A DNA stretch of 64,000 bases from Albidovulum sediminicola. Lineage in GTDB: Bacteria > Pseudomonadota > Alphaproteobacteria > Rhodobacterales > Rhodobacteraceae. Location of the stretch: NCBI RefSeq assembly GCF_025751575.1, contig NZ_JAOWLA010000002.1, positions 1 through 64,000 on the forward strand. The letters are read 5' to 3'. The position numbers were made by a program, and so were the translations under genes. This document shows positions 1 to 8,027 of this stretch, piece after piece (the stretch's first letter is position 1; every line of letters begins with the position of its first letter). Under the pieces are notes generated by a model, which saw only the letters and a list, made by a program, of their open reading frames with translations, searched no databases and was not told the origin of the DNA.

Positions 1-112
1 CGAGGACCGCATCAAAGGTCGCCTGGCCCTCTTCCTGTGTCATGGCCTGCTGTGCGAGTGCCGGTGTGACGCACAGTAGCGACGAAACAAGCAGGGCAGG
101 TAGTGGTTTCAT
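1..112 (-). CDS. N-terminus of an exported protein (cut by window start)
   Basis: An open frame starts with ATG at 112 and runs leftward off the window, giving 37 residues. The first 20 form a clear Sec signal peptide: MKPLP, a hydrophobic core (ALLVSSLLCV) and an A-L-A cleavage site before QQAM. The mature part begins Q-Q-A-M-T-Q-E-E-G-Q. Too little is visible to assign a family; the protein is periplasmic or secreted. It points away from the IS3 relic next door. Confidence 0.6.
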   Translation of the reverse strand, partial: MKPLPALLVSSLLCVTPALAQQAMTQEEGQATFDAVL

Positions 113-305
113 TCGGTTCTTCACTGAGTTTTTCCTTTGCATTGGAGTCTTCACTGGAGGTTTCCTCGCGGGATAACGATGGCACCTGGCGGAGAGTTCT
201 GTCTTCGCCGGGCAGGAGCGCACTGGCAGAGTGTCCGTCGTCAGAGTTTTCCGGACATCTTGGGCTGTTTAGTAACGGAGGCTCTGGTTCGGTTTCCGTT
301 CAAGT

Positions 306-926
306 TTAGGCAGCAGCGGCTTGGTTCTGCAACCGTCGTTTTCTGATTGTCTGTGTCTTGATCTCCTCTCTCATCTTCAGGATCTTCGCACTTCGGCCGT
401 GGTAGACATCGGCCGGCGTCAGGTTGGCCAGGCTCTCGTGGTAGCGATGGTTGTTGTAATGGTCGACGAAGGCGCCGATCTGCCGTTCGAGGTCGCCGGG
501 TAGGAAGTAGTTTTCCAGCAGAACCCGGTTCTTCATGATCTGATGCCAGCGCTCGATCTTGCCCTGTGTCTGGGGATGGTGCGGCGCACCGCGAACGTGA
601 TCCATGCCCTTGTCATCGAGATAGTCAGCCAGGTCGGCGGCGACGTAGGACGCGCCACTGTCGCTGAGCAGCCTTGTCTTGTGCACGACCATGGCTTGAT
701 CGCACCCAGACGCGTCCAACGCCAGGTCCAGCGTGTCGGTGGCGTCTGCGGCCTTCATCGTGGTGCAAAGCTTCCAGGCGATGATGAAGCGGCTGTAGTC
801 GTCGAGGATCGTACTGAGATAGAACCAGCCCCAGCCGATCACCTTTAGATACGTGAAGTCCGTCTGCCAGAGCTCGTTTGGTCGGCTGGTCTTGTCCCGG
901 AACTCGTCCGCAGCCTTTATCACCAC
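306..926 (-). pseudogene. IS3 transposase OrfB fragment (integrase core)
   Basis: 206 residues of the DDE integrase core: first Asp in L-W-Q-T-D-F-T-Y-L, second in the LLSDSGASYVA region, and Glu in Q-G-K-I-E-R-W-H, followed by the YNNHRYHESL tail typical of IS3 OrfB. The N-terminal part (HTH_21 and the region before the first Asp) is missing, deleted together with the end of orfA. The catalytic residues survive, but the protein lacks its DNA-binding half. Confidence 0.75.
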
Positions 927-1180
927 ATGGGCTGGCGCAGGGGAGTGTCACCCGCCAGGCGGTTCATCCCAGCTTCAAGAAACTCCTTCGACCAGGAATA
1001 ATACAGGCTCTCGGCGATGCCCTCGCGGCGACACAGCGCGGCGATACTCTCCTCGCCACGCAAGCCGGCTAGGACGATCCTGATCTTCTCCTCGGCCGAG
1101 TAATGCTTGCGGGTCTTCCGCTTGATGCCCCTGACCAACTTGTCAGCGGCATCCTTCGATGTTCCGGGTTTCTGTTTCAT
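920..1180 (-). pseudogene. IS3 transposase OrfA fragment
   Basis: 86 residues with the helix-turn-helix N-terminus of IS3 OrfA (YSAEEKIRIVLAGLRGEES, then the recognition-helix region IAALCRREGIAESLYYSWSKEFLEAG). After R-L-A-G-D-T the expected leucine-zipper segment is absent and the frame runs into orfB sequence, ending PLRQPMW. This is the left side of an internal deletion, so the protein is not expected to be functional. Confidence 0.7.
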
Positions 1181-1262
1181 CTGCGCTCCATAATGGCTTC
1201 GATGAACCAGAACCCTCCGTTACGCAAACCCCTGAACCTGTCCGGGGGGTGCTGACGTCATT

Positions 1263-1275
1263 TGTGGACGGCTCC
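1263..1275 (+). repeat. Subterminal inverted repeat of IS110 element, 3' side
   Basis: TGTGGACGGCTCC, the exact reverse complement of 2624-2636. It lies a few bases inside the presumed end of the IS110 element, as in IS1111-type members. Confidence 0.6.
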
Positions 1276-1502
1276 GTTTGTGCAAGAGTTGATTTGAGCT
1301 GATTTCGATCGTAGCGGGGTGCGGTCATGAGTCTGGCCTGTGTGCGCGGTGTTTCCGACCGCTGGCCCTGATGAAGTCCGCGTGCAGGGTTCCTATCAGA
1401 CAGGCGGGCTCGGAAGCCCGGACAGCACCCCGGAGTGTCCTTGCAGCGGTCCCGTTCGATCATCATCACTTACATCTGCCCTTGCATCTCGTTGCGTTGC
1501 CT
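1276..1502 (-). ncRNA. Candidate bridge/seek RNA region of the IS110 element
   Basis: About 230 bp without a convincing gene lie between the transposase stop and the 3' subterminal repeat. IS1111-type elements are known to carry a small guide RNA in this downstream region, which directs the DEDD recombinase to its target. Here only the position and length support the call. I have not folded it, and its exact ends are unknown. Confidence 0.3.
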
Positions 1503-2555
1503 TTAGGGCACCGCCACGTCCTCCTTCGTGCAGTTGGCCTGTTCGGCCCTGTAGTTCTCTCCCTTCACGAGCAGCGCCCACGCAGTACGCGCCGTCTTGT
1601 TGGCGATCGCCACGGTCACGAGCCGCGTTGGCTTGCGTTCAAGCAGGGATCTGACCCAGGCTCCGGTTCGGGTGACGTTTGTTCCGGCGCGGCGCGTCAC
1701 TGAGGTAGCGCCGACGACCAGCAAACGGCGCAGATAGCCGTTGCCCATCTTCGAGACATGCCCTAGCCGATCTTTCCCGCCTGAGGAGTTTTGCCGCGGC
1801 ACGAGCCCGAGCCAGGCAGCAAACTGCCGGCTCGATTTGAAGACGGATGGATCCGGCACACTGGCCGCGAGCGCCGTGGCGGTGATGATGCCAACGCCCG
1901 GGATCGTCTCGAGCTGCTGGCTCGCAGCGCTCTGCCGATGCCACGCCATCAGCTGCCGTTCGATCTTGCCGATCTCTTCGGCCAGGCCCTCCAGCTGCCT
2001 GGCCAGCGACAGAAGCGCCGACCGAGCAAGGGCTGGCAGGTCCAGCCCGTCGTCGGAATCGCTCAGGCGCCGGACGAGATCGAAAACCTTCCGTGGTCCC
2101 TGCGCGGTGATCATCCCGAGCTCCGCCAGATGGGCTCGGGTTGCATTGAGGATCATGGTTCTCTGCCGCATCAGCAAGTCGCGCGACCGGTGCAGGACAA
2201 GGACCGCCTGCTGATCTTCGGTCTTCACAGGAACAAAACGCATGTTCGGCCGTGTCACTGCCTCGCAGATCGCCTCGGCATCGGCGGCGTCATTCTTCTG
2301 ACGCTTCACATAGGGCTTCACATACGCGGGCGGGATCAGACGCACGTCGTGGCCGAGAGCCGCGATTTCCCGCGCCCAAAAATGCGAGGTCGGACAGGCT
2401 TCCATGCCGATCAGGCAAGGTTCGAGCCTGCCGAGAAAATCGCGCAACGCGTTCCGCCGCAGCTTCTTCTGCAAGACCACGGCGCCACCCTCATCAACGC
2501 CATGAAGCTGAAAGACGGACTTGGCCAGATCGATCCCGAGTGTTGTAATCTTCAT
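1503..2555 (-). CDS. IS110-family transposase (DEDD recombinase)
   Basis: 350 residues, the usual full length for this family. The N-terminal DEDD domain starts with LGIDLAKSVFQLHG (first Asp) and contains the family hallmarks GMEACPTSHFWARE, IPPAYVKPYVKRQKND-A-A-D-A-E-A and the following RFVPVK. The C-terminal Transposase_20 domain shows ETIPGVGIITATALAA and the S-S-G-G-K region carrying the catalytic serine. The gene is intact, with no frameshift, and has a GGAG-type ribosome site upstream. It catalyses site-specific excision and insertion of the element around it. A second, 3'-truncated relative lies at 14813-15252. Confidence 0.9.
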   Translation of the reverse strand: MKITTLGIDLAKSVFQLHGVDEGGAVVLQKKLRRNALRDFLGRLEPCLIGMEACPTSHFWAREIAALGHDVRLIPPAYVKPYVKRQKNDAADAEAICEAVTRPNMRFVPVKTEDQQAVLVLHRSRDLLMRQRTMILNATRAHLAELGMITAQGPRKVFDLVRRLSDSDDGLDLPALARSALLSLARQLEGLAEEIGKIERQLMAWHRQSAASQQLETIPGVGIITATALAASVPDPSVFKSSRQFAAWLGLVPRQNSSGGKDRLGHVSKMGNGYLRRLLVVGATSVTRRAGTNVTRTGAWVRSLLERKPTRLVTVAIANKTARTAWALLVKGENYRAEQANCTKEDVAVP

Positions 2556-2623
2556 GTGGTCGGCTCCTTCCTTTGTTGGCGTTCACAAAGCACCAACATG
2601 GCACAATGCGATGCCGTCGGGGT

Positions 2624-2636
2624 GGAGCCGTCCACA
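2624..2636 (+). repeat. Subterminal inverted repeat of IS110 element, 5' side
   Basis: GGAGCCGTCCACA, pairing perfectly with 1263-1275. It is followed by CCATCA, the last bases shared with the second IS110 fragment, so the element end is probably within about 6 bp. Confidence 0.6.
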
Positions 2637-2676
2637 CCATCAGACAGGGCGAGTCTGCAAGGCGAAGTTTCACCGT

Positions 2677-3675
2677 TTACTGCTTCGCCATCTGCCCGAC
2701 GTGGAAGTAGTCGAACAGCGACCGGGTGACCTCGGCAATTGCCCGATCCCTGTCCGCCTCGGATGTCTCGCTGCTCTTGGTGAACACGGCGATTGCAAAC
2801 CGACGACCGTCGGGGAGCGTGATATAGCCGACGTCATTGGCCACTCCGCCGATGGTTCCGGTCTTGTTCGCCACGGGCGTTCCCCGGGGTAGCAGTCCCT
2901 TGAGCCGGCCAGCGCCAGTGCGCGTGCGTGACATGACATCGATCAGGAAGTCGCGGCTCTCGGCGCTTGTCGCCGCGCCACTGTCGATGGCAAGCAGCAG
3001 TTGCAGCATCGCGAGGGGCGTTGCTTGGTCACGTGGATCTGCCTCGAAGTCCAGATTGCGGTCAGCCTGGATCTTCAAGAGTTCCGGCCGGGCCTTGAAG
3101 ACCTCTGTGGCGAGTTTATGCGTGGCCGGTCCCGGCAAACCATAGAACTCCCCGATGATCTCGCCGGTGGGCCGATCGACTCTGATATCGCTGATCCCGA
3201 TCCTGCGCAGATATTGGGTCACCGCCGCGGGTCCGCCGGCCAGTCCCATCGAGATGTCGGTCGCCGTGTTATCGCTCTCCGTGATCATCACCTCGATCAC
3301 GTTCGCGATCGACAACTGGAGCCCAGGGTGAACGAATGTGCCGTTCAGCGCAGCGTCCCCGATCATCATCATGTCGGGTGTGACCTCGACCATCTGGTCG
3401 AGGGTCAGTTCACCCCTGTCCACGCGATCCAGGACCGCAGCGGCGATCGCAACCTTGTAGGTGCTGGCCATGACGAAGGCCTCATCGCCATTGAACGCGA
3501 TGACGTCGTCGCCGCCGATTTCCTGCGCCGCGAAGCCGATGCGCCCCGCAAGCTTCGTCGCGACCCGCTCGATCGCGGCTCCAACGGACTGTCCTTCCGC
3601 TGTCTGGGCGTATGCCGGGCCGAAGGTCGCCGCCGCGGAAACCGCAAGGGCCATGATGGTGTTTCGAAATTTCAT
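2677..3675 (-). CDS. Class A beta-lactamase-like serine hydrolase, exported
   Basis: 332 residues with a Sec signal peptide (cleavage after A-Y-A, about residue 23). The three class A motifs are present: S71-T-Y-K74 (nucleophile and general base), S134-D-N136 and K271-T-G273, plus the D-P-R-D-x-A-T-P segment that follows the omega loop in this class. The omega loop itself (about 165-212) is longer than usual and does not show the E-x-x-L-N signature; E172 is the best candidate for the deacylation glutamate. It should act in the periplasm on beta-lactams or related amides. A good ribosome site (AGGGAGAA) precedes the ATG. It is the last gene of the minus-strand cluster, 34 bp from the IS110 end. 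Confidence 0.8.
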   Translation of the reverse strand: MKFRNTIMALAVSAAATFGPAYAQTAEGQSVGAAIERVATKLAGRIGFAAQEIGGDDVIAFNGDEAFVMASTYKVAIAAAVLDRVDRGELTLDQMVEVTPDMMMIGDAALNGTFVHPGLQLSIANVIEVMITESDNTATDISMGLAGGPAAVTQYLRRIGISDIRVDRPTGEIIGEFYGLPGPATHKLATEVFKARPELLKIQADRNLDFEADPRDQATPLAMLQLLLAIDSGAATSAESRDFLIDVMSRTRTGAGRLKGLLPRGTPVANKTGTIGGVANDVGYITLPDGRRFAIAVFTKSSETSEADRDRAIAEVTRSLFDYFHVGQMAKQ

Positions 3676-3706
3676 TCTCGTTCTCCCTATTCTGTGAGAT
3701 GGGTTT

Positions 3707-3719
3707 CGGGACTGTCCCG
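3707..3719. promoter_or_regulatory. Palindrome upstream of the beta-lactamase gene
   Basis: CGGGACTGTCCCG is a perfect 6-1-6 inverted repeat centred 38 bp upstream of the beta-lactamase start. Its position would suit an operator, or a small hairpin if transcription reads through from the upstream amidohydrolase gene. No known regulator site is recognised. Confidence 0.3.
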
Positions 3720-3834
3720 TTCGGTATTGACAACGCGGAACCGACAGCCCGCGCTGAAGATCTGGGCAAATGGCAGCCTGGAGACGGAGATCAAAAACTG
3801 CATGATCCCGTCTCCTTGCTTGGATGCGCCGCGA

Positions 3835-5463
3835 TCAATTGCCGCCATTCGCCGGGAAGGCGCCCGTGAAGTCACTGGGCATACCGGTCGAGAATTCGGC
3901 ATTCCACGCTTCTACCGAGACTGGCACGAAGCGCGGCTTGTCTTCGGGGTCAAACCGGATCGGCTGACCGGCGAAAACAGGAAGCACCTTGTCGTCACGC
4001 AATGTGACCTGACCGTTGACGATCACGGCTTTCATGCCCGTTGAAGGGACGGCACCCTTGTCGTAGGTCGAATTGTCCGTGAAGCGTTCGGGGTCAAAGA
4101 CCACGATATCGGCAACCATCCCGGTCTGGATGCGGCCACGTTCCTGCATCGCCTTCAGGCCCGTATCGCCCAGATGCTTGGCCGCGTTGTAGCTGAGGAT
4201 CGAGATCAGCTGCATCATCGGAATGTTGTTTTCCCGACCGAGGCGGATCGTAATACCCCGGGTGCCAGCCGCGCGGGGATGGGTGTTGCCGAGCTGGTCC
4301 AGCGGGATATCCCACGGGCCGAAAAGAGGTTCGGGAGGAAGCGCGTCGCTGGCCACGGTAACGCCCTTCAGCGTCAGCCATTTCGGCGCATCTTCTTCGG
4401 GCATCTTGAACACGACGATCGGCTTGGTCGGATTGGCGGCCATGTCGGTCTTGAATGTCTCCAGGGTGTAGAAATCCCCCGTGACCGGATCCTGCACGGT
4501 ATCCTCATAGCGGTTGCCCAATTGCTCGACCCAGCTCTCCGGCTGCAGGAACGACGCATTCAACGTGGTGGACCCGGCAGCGTAGGGGTAGATTTCACCC
4601 CAGATGTTGTGGCCCTGTTCCTGAAGCCCAACAATCATTTGCTGGGCAAGCCGCCAGCCGGGGTTGTTGAAGTGAAGAACAATCGCCGGGGCACCCAGCG
4701 CCAGGGCATTGGCGATGAGTTCCTGCGCTCCGTTGTTCTCGGTCGTGTCGGTGCCAAGCGTATAGCGTGTATGTGCGCCAGTCGGGCGGCCATAGCGTGC
4801 GCCAACCTTCTGCACCTCGAACATCTCGCGGGAAGAGACGCCCTCTCTCATGTAACCCACGGTGCTGCCAATGCCGGGTGCGCCCGCCTGCAGACCCTTG
4901 TCAATCTCTTCGAGAATCGCATTACCCTGTTCCAGGGTCGGGCGCGTCACGCTCCAGCCCGATTTCTTGCGGGTTTCCAAAGCAGCAATGGGACCGTTTA
5001 TCAGAAAATCGCCCGTTGACCCGTCGAGTACCATAGCTCGGGCCAATTCGTGGCTGACCGCGCAGCCATAGTTGGCCTGGGTCACACCGGCACGCGCCTC
5101 GTACCAGGCGGCGACATAGGATCCCGCACAGCCCGCCTCGAAATCCATGCCGCTGGTCAACCCGTCGCGCAAGCCGACCCGGTAGCCGATTGGCGTCTGC
5201 CAGTGAAAATGGGTGTCGATGAAGCCCGGCGCCACGATATGGCCGGTCGCATCCACCGTCTCGGCACCCGTCAGCGCATCCTTGGTGATCGCGGCAATCC
5301 GGCCATCCTTGATACCGACATTGGCGATGTCGTCATACAGGGTTTCCGGGTCCATGACCCGGCCATTGTTGATTACCAGATCATAGTCTTGCGCCAGGGC
5401 CGGAACGGAGCACATGACGCTTAGCAGGAATGTGCCTGTCAATATGTATCTTTGCTTCTTCAT
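3835..5463 (-). CDS. Exported amidohydrolase, D-aminoacylase-like, paralogue 1
   Basis: 542 residues from the ATG at 5463, chosen because GGAGA sits 5 bases upstream and it begins a Sec signal peptide (MKKQRYILTGTFLL... cleavage at A-L-A-Q). The longer open frame to 5628 is not needed. The protein is an amidohydrolase-superfamily member of the N-acyl-D-amino-acid deacylase type: metal site H85-F-H87 in G-F-I-D-T-H-F-H, later His ligands in GAHTRYT and VLHFNNPGW, and a catalytic Asp in V-A-S-D. It ends with the family-typical GRIQTGMVADIVVFDPERF block. The likely reaction is hydrolysis of an N-acyl or cyclic amide in the periplasm; the substrate is unknown. It is very close to the 6323-7954 paralogue. 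Confidence 0.8.
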   Translation of the reverse strand: MKKQRYILTGTFLLSVMCSVPALAQDYDLVINNGRVMDPETLYDDIANVGIKDGRIAAITKDALTGAETVDATGHIVAPGFIDTHFHWQTPIGYRVGLRDGLTSGMDFEAGCAGSYVAAWYEARAGVTQANYGCAVSHELARAMVLDGSTGDFLINGPIAALETRKKSGWSVTRPTLEQGNAILEEIDKGLQAGAPGIGSTVGYMREGVSSREMFEVQKVGARYGRPTGAHTRYTLGTDTTENNGAQELIANALALGAPAIVLHFNNPGWRLAQQMIVGLQEQGHNIWGEIYPYAAGSTTLNASFLQPESWVEQLGNRYEDTVQDPVTGDFYTLETFKTDMAANPTKPIVVFKMPEEDAPKWLTLKGVTVASDALPPEPLFGPWDIPLDQLGNTHPRAAGTRGITIRLGRENNIPMMQLISILSYNAAKHLGDTGLKAMQERGRIQTGMVADIVVFDPERFTDNSTYDKGAVPSTGMKAVIVNGQVTLRDDKVLPVFAGQPIRFDPEDKPRFVPVSVEAWNAEFSTGMPSDFTGAFPANGGN

Positions 5464-5624
5464 TAGTGTCTCCATGTCAATTTCGGCTTCTATTGATGGC
5501 TTTAGCGCTAGCCGGACGATCGTCTTCAATGCGCCCTTGGCGAATTCTTCTTTCCTGGACGCGGCGCCGCCCGGCTTCGCCAACATCTCCCATTTTCCGG
5601 GGTTAGGGCCGGGCCATTCCAACC

Positions 5625-6290
5625 TCATCCATCCGGCAACTCGACGGTTTCGGCGTTGAGGGTCCAGCCACTCAGCATGCGCGACTCCCCGTCGAGAACG
5701 AATATGGTCTCATCGCTTGGCTCGACGCGCAACAGCCCCGACACCCGAACCGGCAGATAAAGGGATTCGACCTGTTGATCCACGCGCAGTCTGACCCTGA
5801 CGAGTTGGTTTGGTGGTGGCGGCGGAAGGTGGCTGCACATTCCGACCTGCGGCACCAGATAGCCGAACCCGCTGCCATCCGCGTCTGGCGGTGCAGGGAT
5901 GATATAGCCCGAGATCGAGACCTCGACGCCATCGAAGATGGGGTTGGTGGCCATGCGGGCGGTCTGCCGCTTCCTGGCGACGTCCCAGCGCTGCTCAAGC
6001 AGCGCTTCCACATCGTGACCATTCGCTTCAAGCACTTCCCGCGCGGCGGTGCGGCGGACCTCCAGGCGCGTGCGTGCCTCCTCATCAAGATCAGTGCCAG
6101 CGAGCTTTTGGTCCGACTGAACCAACAGTTTCAATTCGTTCAGCATGTCGACCCCCATGGCTGCGTAGGGGTCGTCAAAGGCCACCGCCAACGGATCCGC
6201 CAAGTCGGAGAACTCGATCGCCTCCGGTTCTGCAGTTGCTTGAGTAGCGGCCAACAAGGCCGCCACAAAGACAGAGATCAAGAATCGCAC
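5625..6290 (-). CDS. Exported DUF3299 protein
   Basis: 221 residues from a GTG at 6290, preferred over a GTG at 6320 because ACGAGAA precedes it and the protein then begins with a compact signal peptide (MRFLISVFVAALLAATQATA). The C-terminal half matches DUF3299: V-E-V-S-I-S-G-Y-I-I-P, then LVPQVGMCSHLPPPPPNQLV with a conserved Cys and the P-P-P-P-N-Q motif, and a beta-rich tail. DUF3299 proteins are periplasmic or lipoprotein-like and often sit beside transporters; no activity is established. It lies between the two amidohydrolase paralogues, 32 bp after the upstream one, so the three are probably co-transcribed. Confidence 0.75.
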   Translation of the reverse strand: MRFLISVFVAALLAATQATAEPEAIEFSDLADPLAVAFDDPYAAMGVDMLNELKLLVQSDQKLAGTDLDEEARTRLEVRRTAAREVLEANGHDVEALLEQRWDVARKRQTARMATNPIFDGVEVSISGYIIPAPPDADGSGFGYLVPQVGMCSHLPPPPPNQLVRVRLRVDQQVESLYLPVRVSGLLRVEPSDETIFVLDGESRMLSGWTLNAETVELPDG

Positions 6291-6322
6291 GCTGACTTCT
6301 CGTTGCCTGAACGCGATCACGA

Positions 6323-7954
6323 TCAGTTTCCACCGTCCACGGGGAAAGCACCCGTGAAGTCACTGGGCATCCCGGTCGAGAATTCGGCATTCCATGCTTC
6401 CAGCGAGACCGGCACGAAGCGCGGCTTGTCTTCGGGCTCAAACCGGATCGGCTGACCGGCGAAGACAGGAAGCAGCACATCGTCACGCACGGTGACCTGA
6501 CCGTTGACGATCACGGCTTTCATGCCCGTTGAAGGGACGGCACCCTTGTCGTAGGTCGAATTGTCCGTGAAGCGTTCGGGGTCAAAGACCACGATATCGG
6601 CGACCATGCCGGTCTGGATGCGACCGCGTTCCTGCATGGCCTTCAGGCCAGTATTGCCCAGATGCTTGGCTGCGTTGTAGCTGAGGATCGACATCAGCTG
6701 CATCATCGGGATGTTGTGTTCCCGACCGAGCCGGATCGTCGCGCCTCGGGATCCGGCGGTCCGGGGGTGTGTGCCGCCCAGCTGGTCCATCGGGAAATCC
6801 CACGGGGCGTCGTACGGCTGGGCACCAACCCCATCGCTGGCCATGGTCACGCCCTTCAGCGTCAGCCACTTCGCCTGATCTTCTTCGGGCATCTTGAACA
6901 CGACGACCGGCCTGGTCGGTTCGGATGCGATGGTCGCCTTGTAGGTCTCGAGGGTATAGTACTCATTCGTGACCGGATCCAGAATGGTTTCCTCATAGCG
7001 GTTGCCCAGATCATCGACCCAGCTTTGGGGCTCCAGAAACTCCGCATTGATCGTGGTGGAGCCTGCAGCGTAGGGATAGATTTCACCCCAGATGTTGAAG
7101 CCCCTTTCCTGCAGCCCTGAAATCAATTCGTGTGTCACGCGCCAGCCGGGGTTGTTGAAGTGCAAGACGATCGCAGGCGCGCCGAGCGCGATTGCGTTTG
7201 CGATGAGTTCCTGCGCGCCGTTGACCTCGGTCGTGTCGTTGCCAAGCGTATAGCGTGTATGTGAGCCAGTCGGGCGGCCATACCGTGCGCCAACCTTCTG
7301 CACCTCGAACAACTCGCGGGAAGAGATGCCCGCTCTCATATAGCCCGTGGTGCTGCCAATGCCGGGTGCGCCGGCCTGCAGGCCCTTGTCAAGCTCTTCG
7401 AGAATCGCGTTGCCCTGTTCCAGGGTCGGGCGCGTCACGCTCCAGCCTGTTTTCGCCCGAGTTGTGTAAGCGGCTACGGGGCCGTTTATCAGGTACTCGG
7501 CGCCGTCCGAACCGTCGAGCACCATCGCCCGGGCGAACTCGTGGCTGACCGCGCAGCCATAGTTGGCCTGGGTCACACCGGCGCGCGCCTCGTACCAGGC
7601 GGCGACATAGGATCCCGCACAGCCCATCTCGAAATCCATGCTGCTGGTCAACCCGTCGCGCAACCCGAGGGAATAACCGATCGGCATCTGAAAGTGGAAA
7701 TGCGTGTCGATGAAGCCCGGTGCAACGATATGGCCCGTGGCATCCACAGTCTCGGTGCCCGTCAGCGGGTCCTTGCTGATCGCAACGATGCGCCCGTCCT
7801 TCACGCCGACATTGGCGATGTCGTCGAACAGCGTTTCCGGGTCGATGACCCGGCCGTTGTTGATCACCAGATCATAGTCTTGCGCATAAACAGCGGTGGC
7901 GGCCAGAGTGCTAAGCATGAGCGCAACTGGCAGAAATTTCTTACTTGGTCGCAT
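6323..7954 (-). CDS. Exported amidohydrolase, D-aminoacylase-like, paralogue 2
   Basis: 543 residues with a signal peptide (cleavage near V-Y-A-Q). Co-linear with the 3835-5463 protein over its whole length, with the same metal-site layout (H85-F-H87, GSHTRYT, VLHFNNPGW, M-A-S-D) and the same C-terminal GRIQTGMVADIVVFDPERF block. Nucleotide identity is obvious by eye, particularly over the last 300 bases, so the pair arose by tandem duplication. Differences cluster after the H-x-H motif (W-Q-T versus F-Q-M) and around the last Asp (DALPPEP versus DGVGAQP), which may alter substrate range. Predicted periplasmic amide hydrolase. Confidence 0.8.
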   Translation of the reverse strand: MRPSKKFLPVALMLSTLAATAVYAQDYDLVINNGRVIDPETLFDDIANVGVKDGRIVAISKDPLTGTETVDATGHIVAPGFIDTHFHFQMPIGYSLGLRDGLTSSMDFEMGCAGSYVAAWYEARAGVTQANYGCAVSHEFARAMVLDGSDGAEYLINGPVAAYTTRAKTGWSVTRPTLEQGNAILEELDKGLQAGAPGIGSTTGYMRAGISSRELFEVQKVGARYGRPTGSHTRYTLGNDTTEVNGAQELIANAIALGAPAIVLHFNNPGWRVTHELISGLQERGFNIWGEIYPYAAGSTTINAEFLEPQSWVDDLGNRYEETILDPVTNEYYTLETYKATIASEPTRPVVVFKMPEEDQAKWLTLKGVTMASDGVGAQPYDAPWDFPMDQLGGTHPRTAGSRGATIRLGREHNIPMMQLMSILSYNAAKHLGNTGLKAMQERGRIQTGMVADIVVFDPERFTDNSTYDKGAVPSTGMKAVIVNGQVTVRDDVLLPVFAGQPIRFEPEDKPRFVPVSLEAWNAEFSTGMPSDFTGAFPVDGGN

Positions 7955-8027
7955 TTCTCACTTCCCTTCTGAGTTACGTTTACAGTTATTTGGCTTCACG
8001 AAGCCTTCAAGGGTCTCAGGCCAGCGG

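Larger units (their letters stand above)
236..1260 (-). mobile_element. IS3-family insertion sequence, internally deleted relic
   Basis: Two fragments of an IS3-type transposase lie between imperfect inverted ends. The left end (about 236-290) and the right end (about 1203-1260, inverted) share GTAACGGAGG, TCTGGTTC, CCGGACA and CGTCAG at matching spacing. The reversed right end begins TGACGTCAG. No target duplication is seen. The element is shorter than a usual IS3 member because the end of orfA and the start of orfB are missing. The boundaries are my estimate from the repeat alignment. Confidence 0.6.
1261..2642 (-). mobile_element. IS110-family insertion sequence, IS1111-like
   Basis: A complete transposase gene is bracketed by a perfect 13-bp subterminal inverted repeat (GGAGCCGTCCACA at 2624-2636, its complement at 1263-1275). 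Subterminal repeats and a long non-coding 3' end are traits of the IS1111 group; the IS110 group proper lacks such repeats. The 5' limit near 2642 is supported because the related fragment at 14813-15322 shares sequence up to the same ACACCATCA and then diverges. The 3' limit directly touches the IS3 relic end at 1260. Confidence 0.65.

Noticed and set aside
1263-1275. Treating the 13-bp repeat as the IS3 terminal repeat
   Set aside because: Its partner is at 2624-2636, beyond the IS3 relic, so it belongs to the IS110 element.
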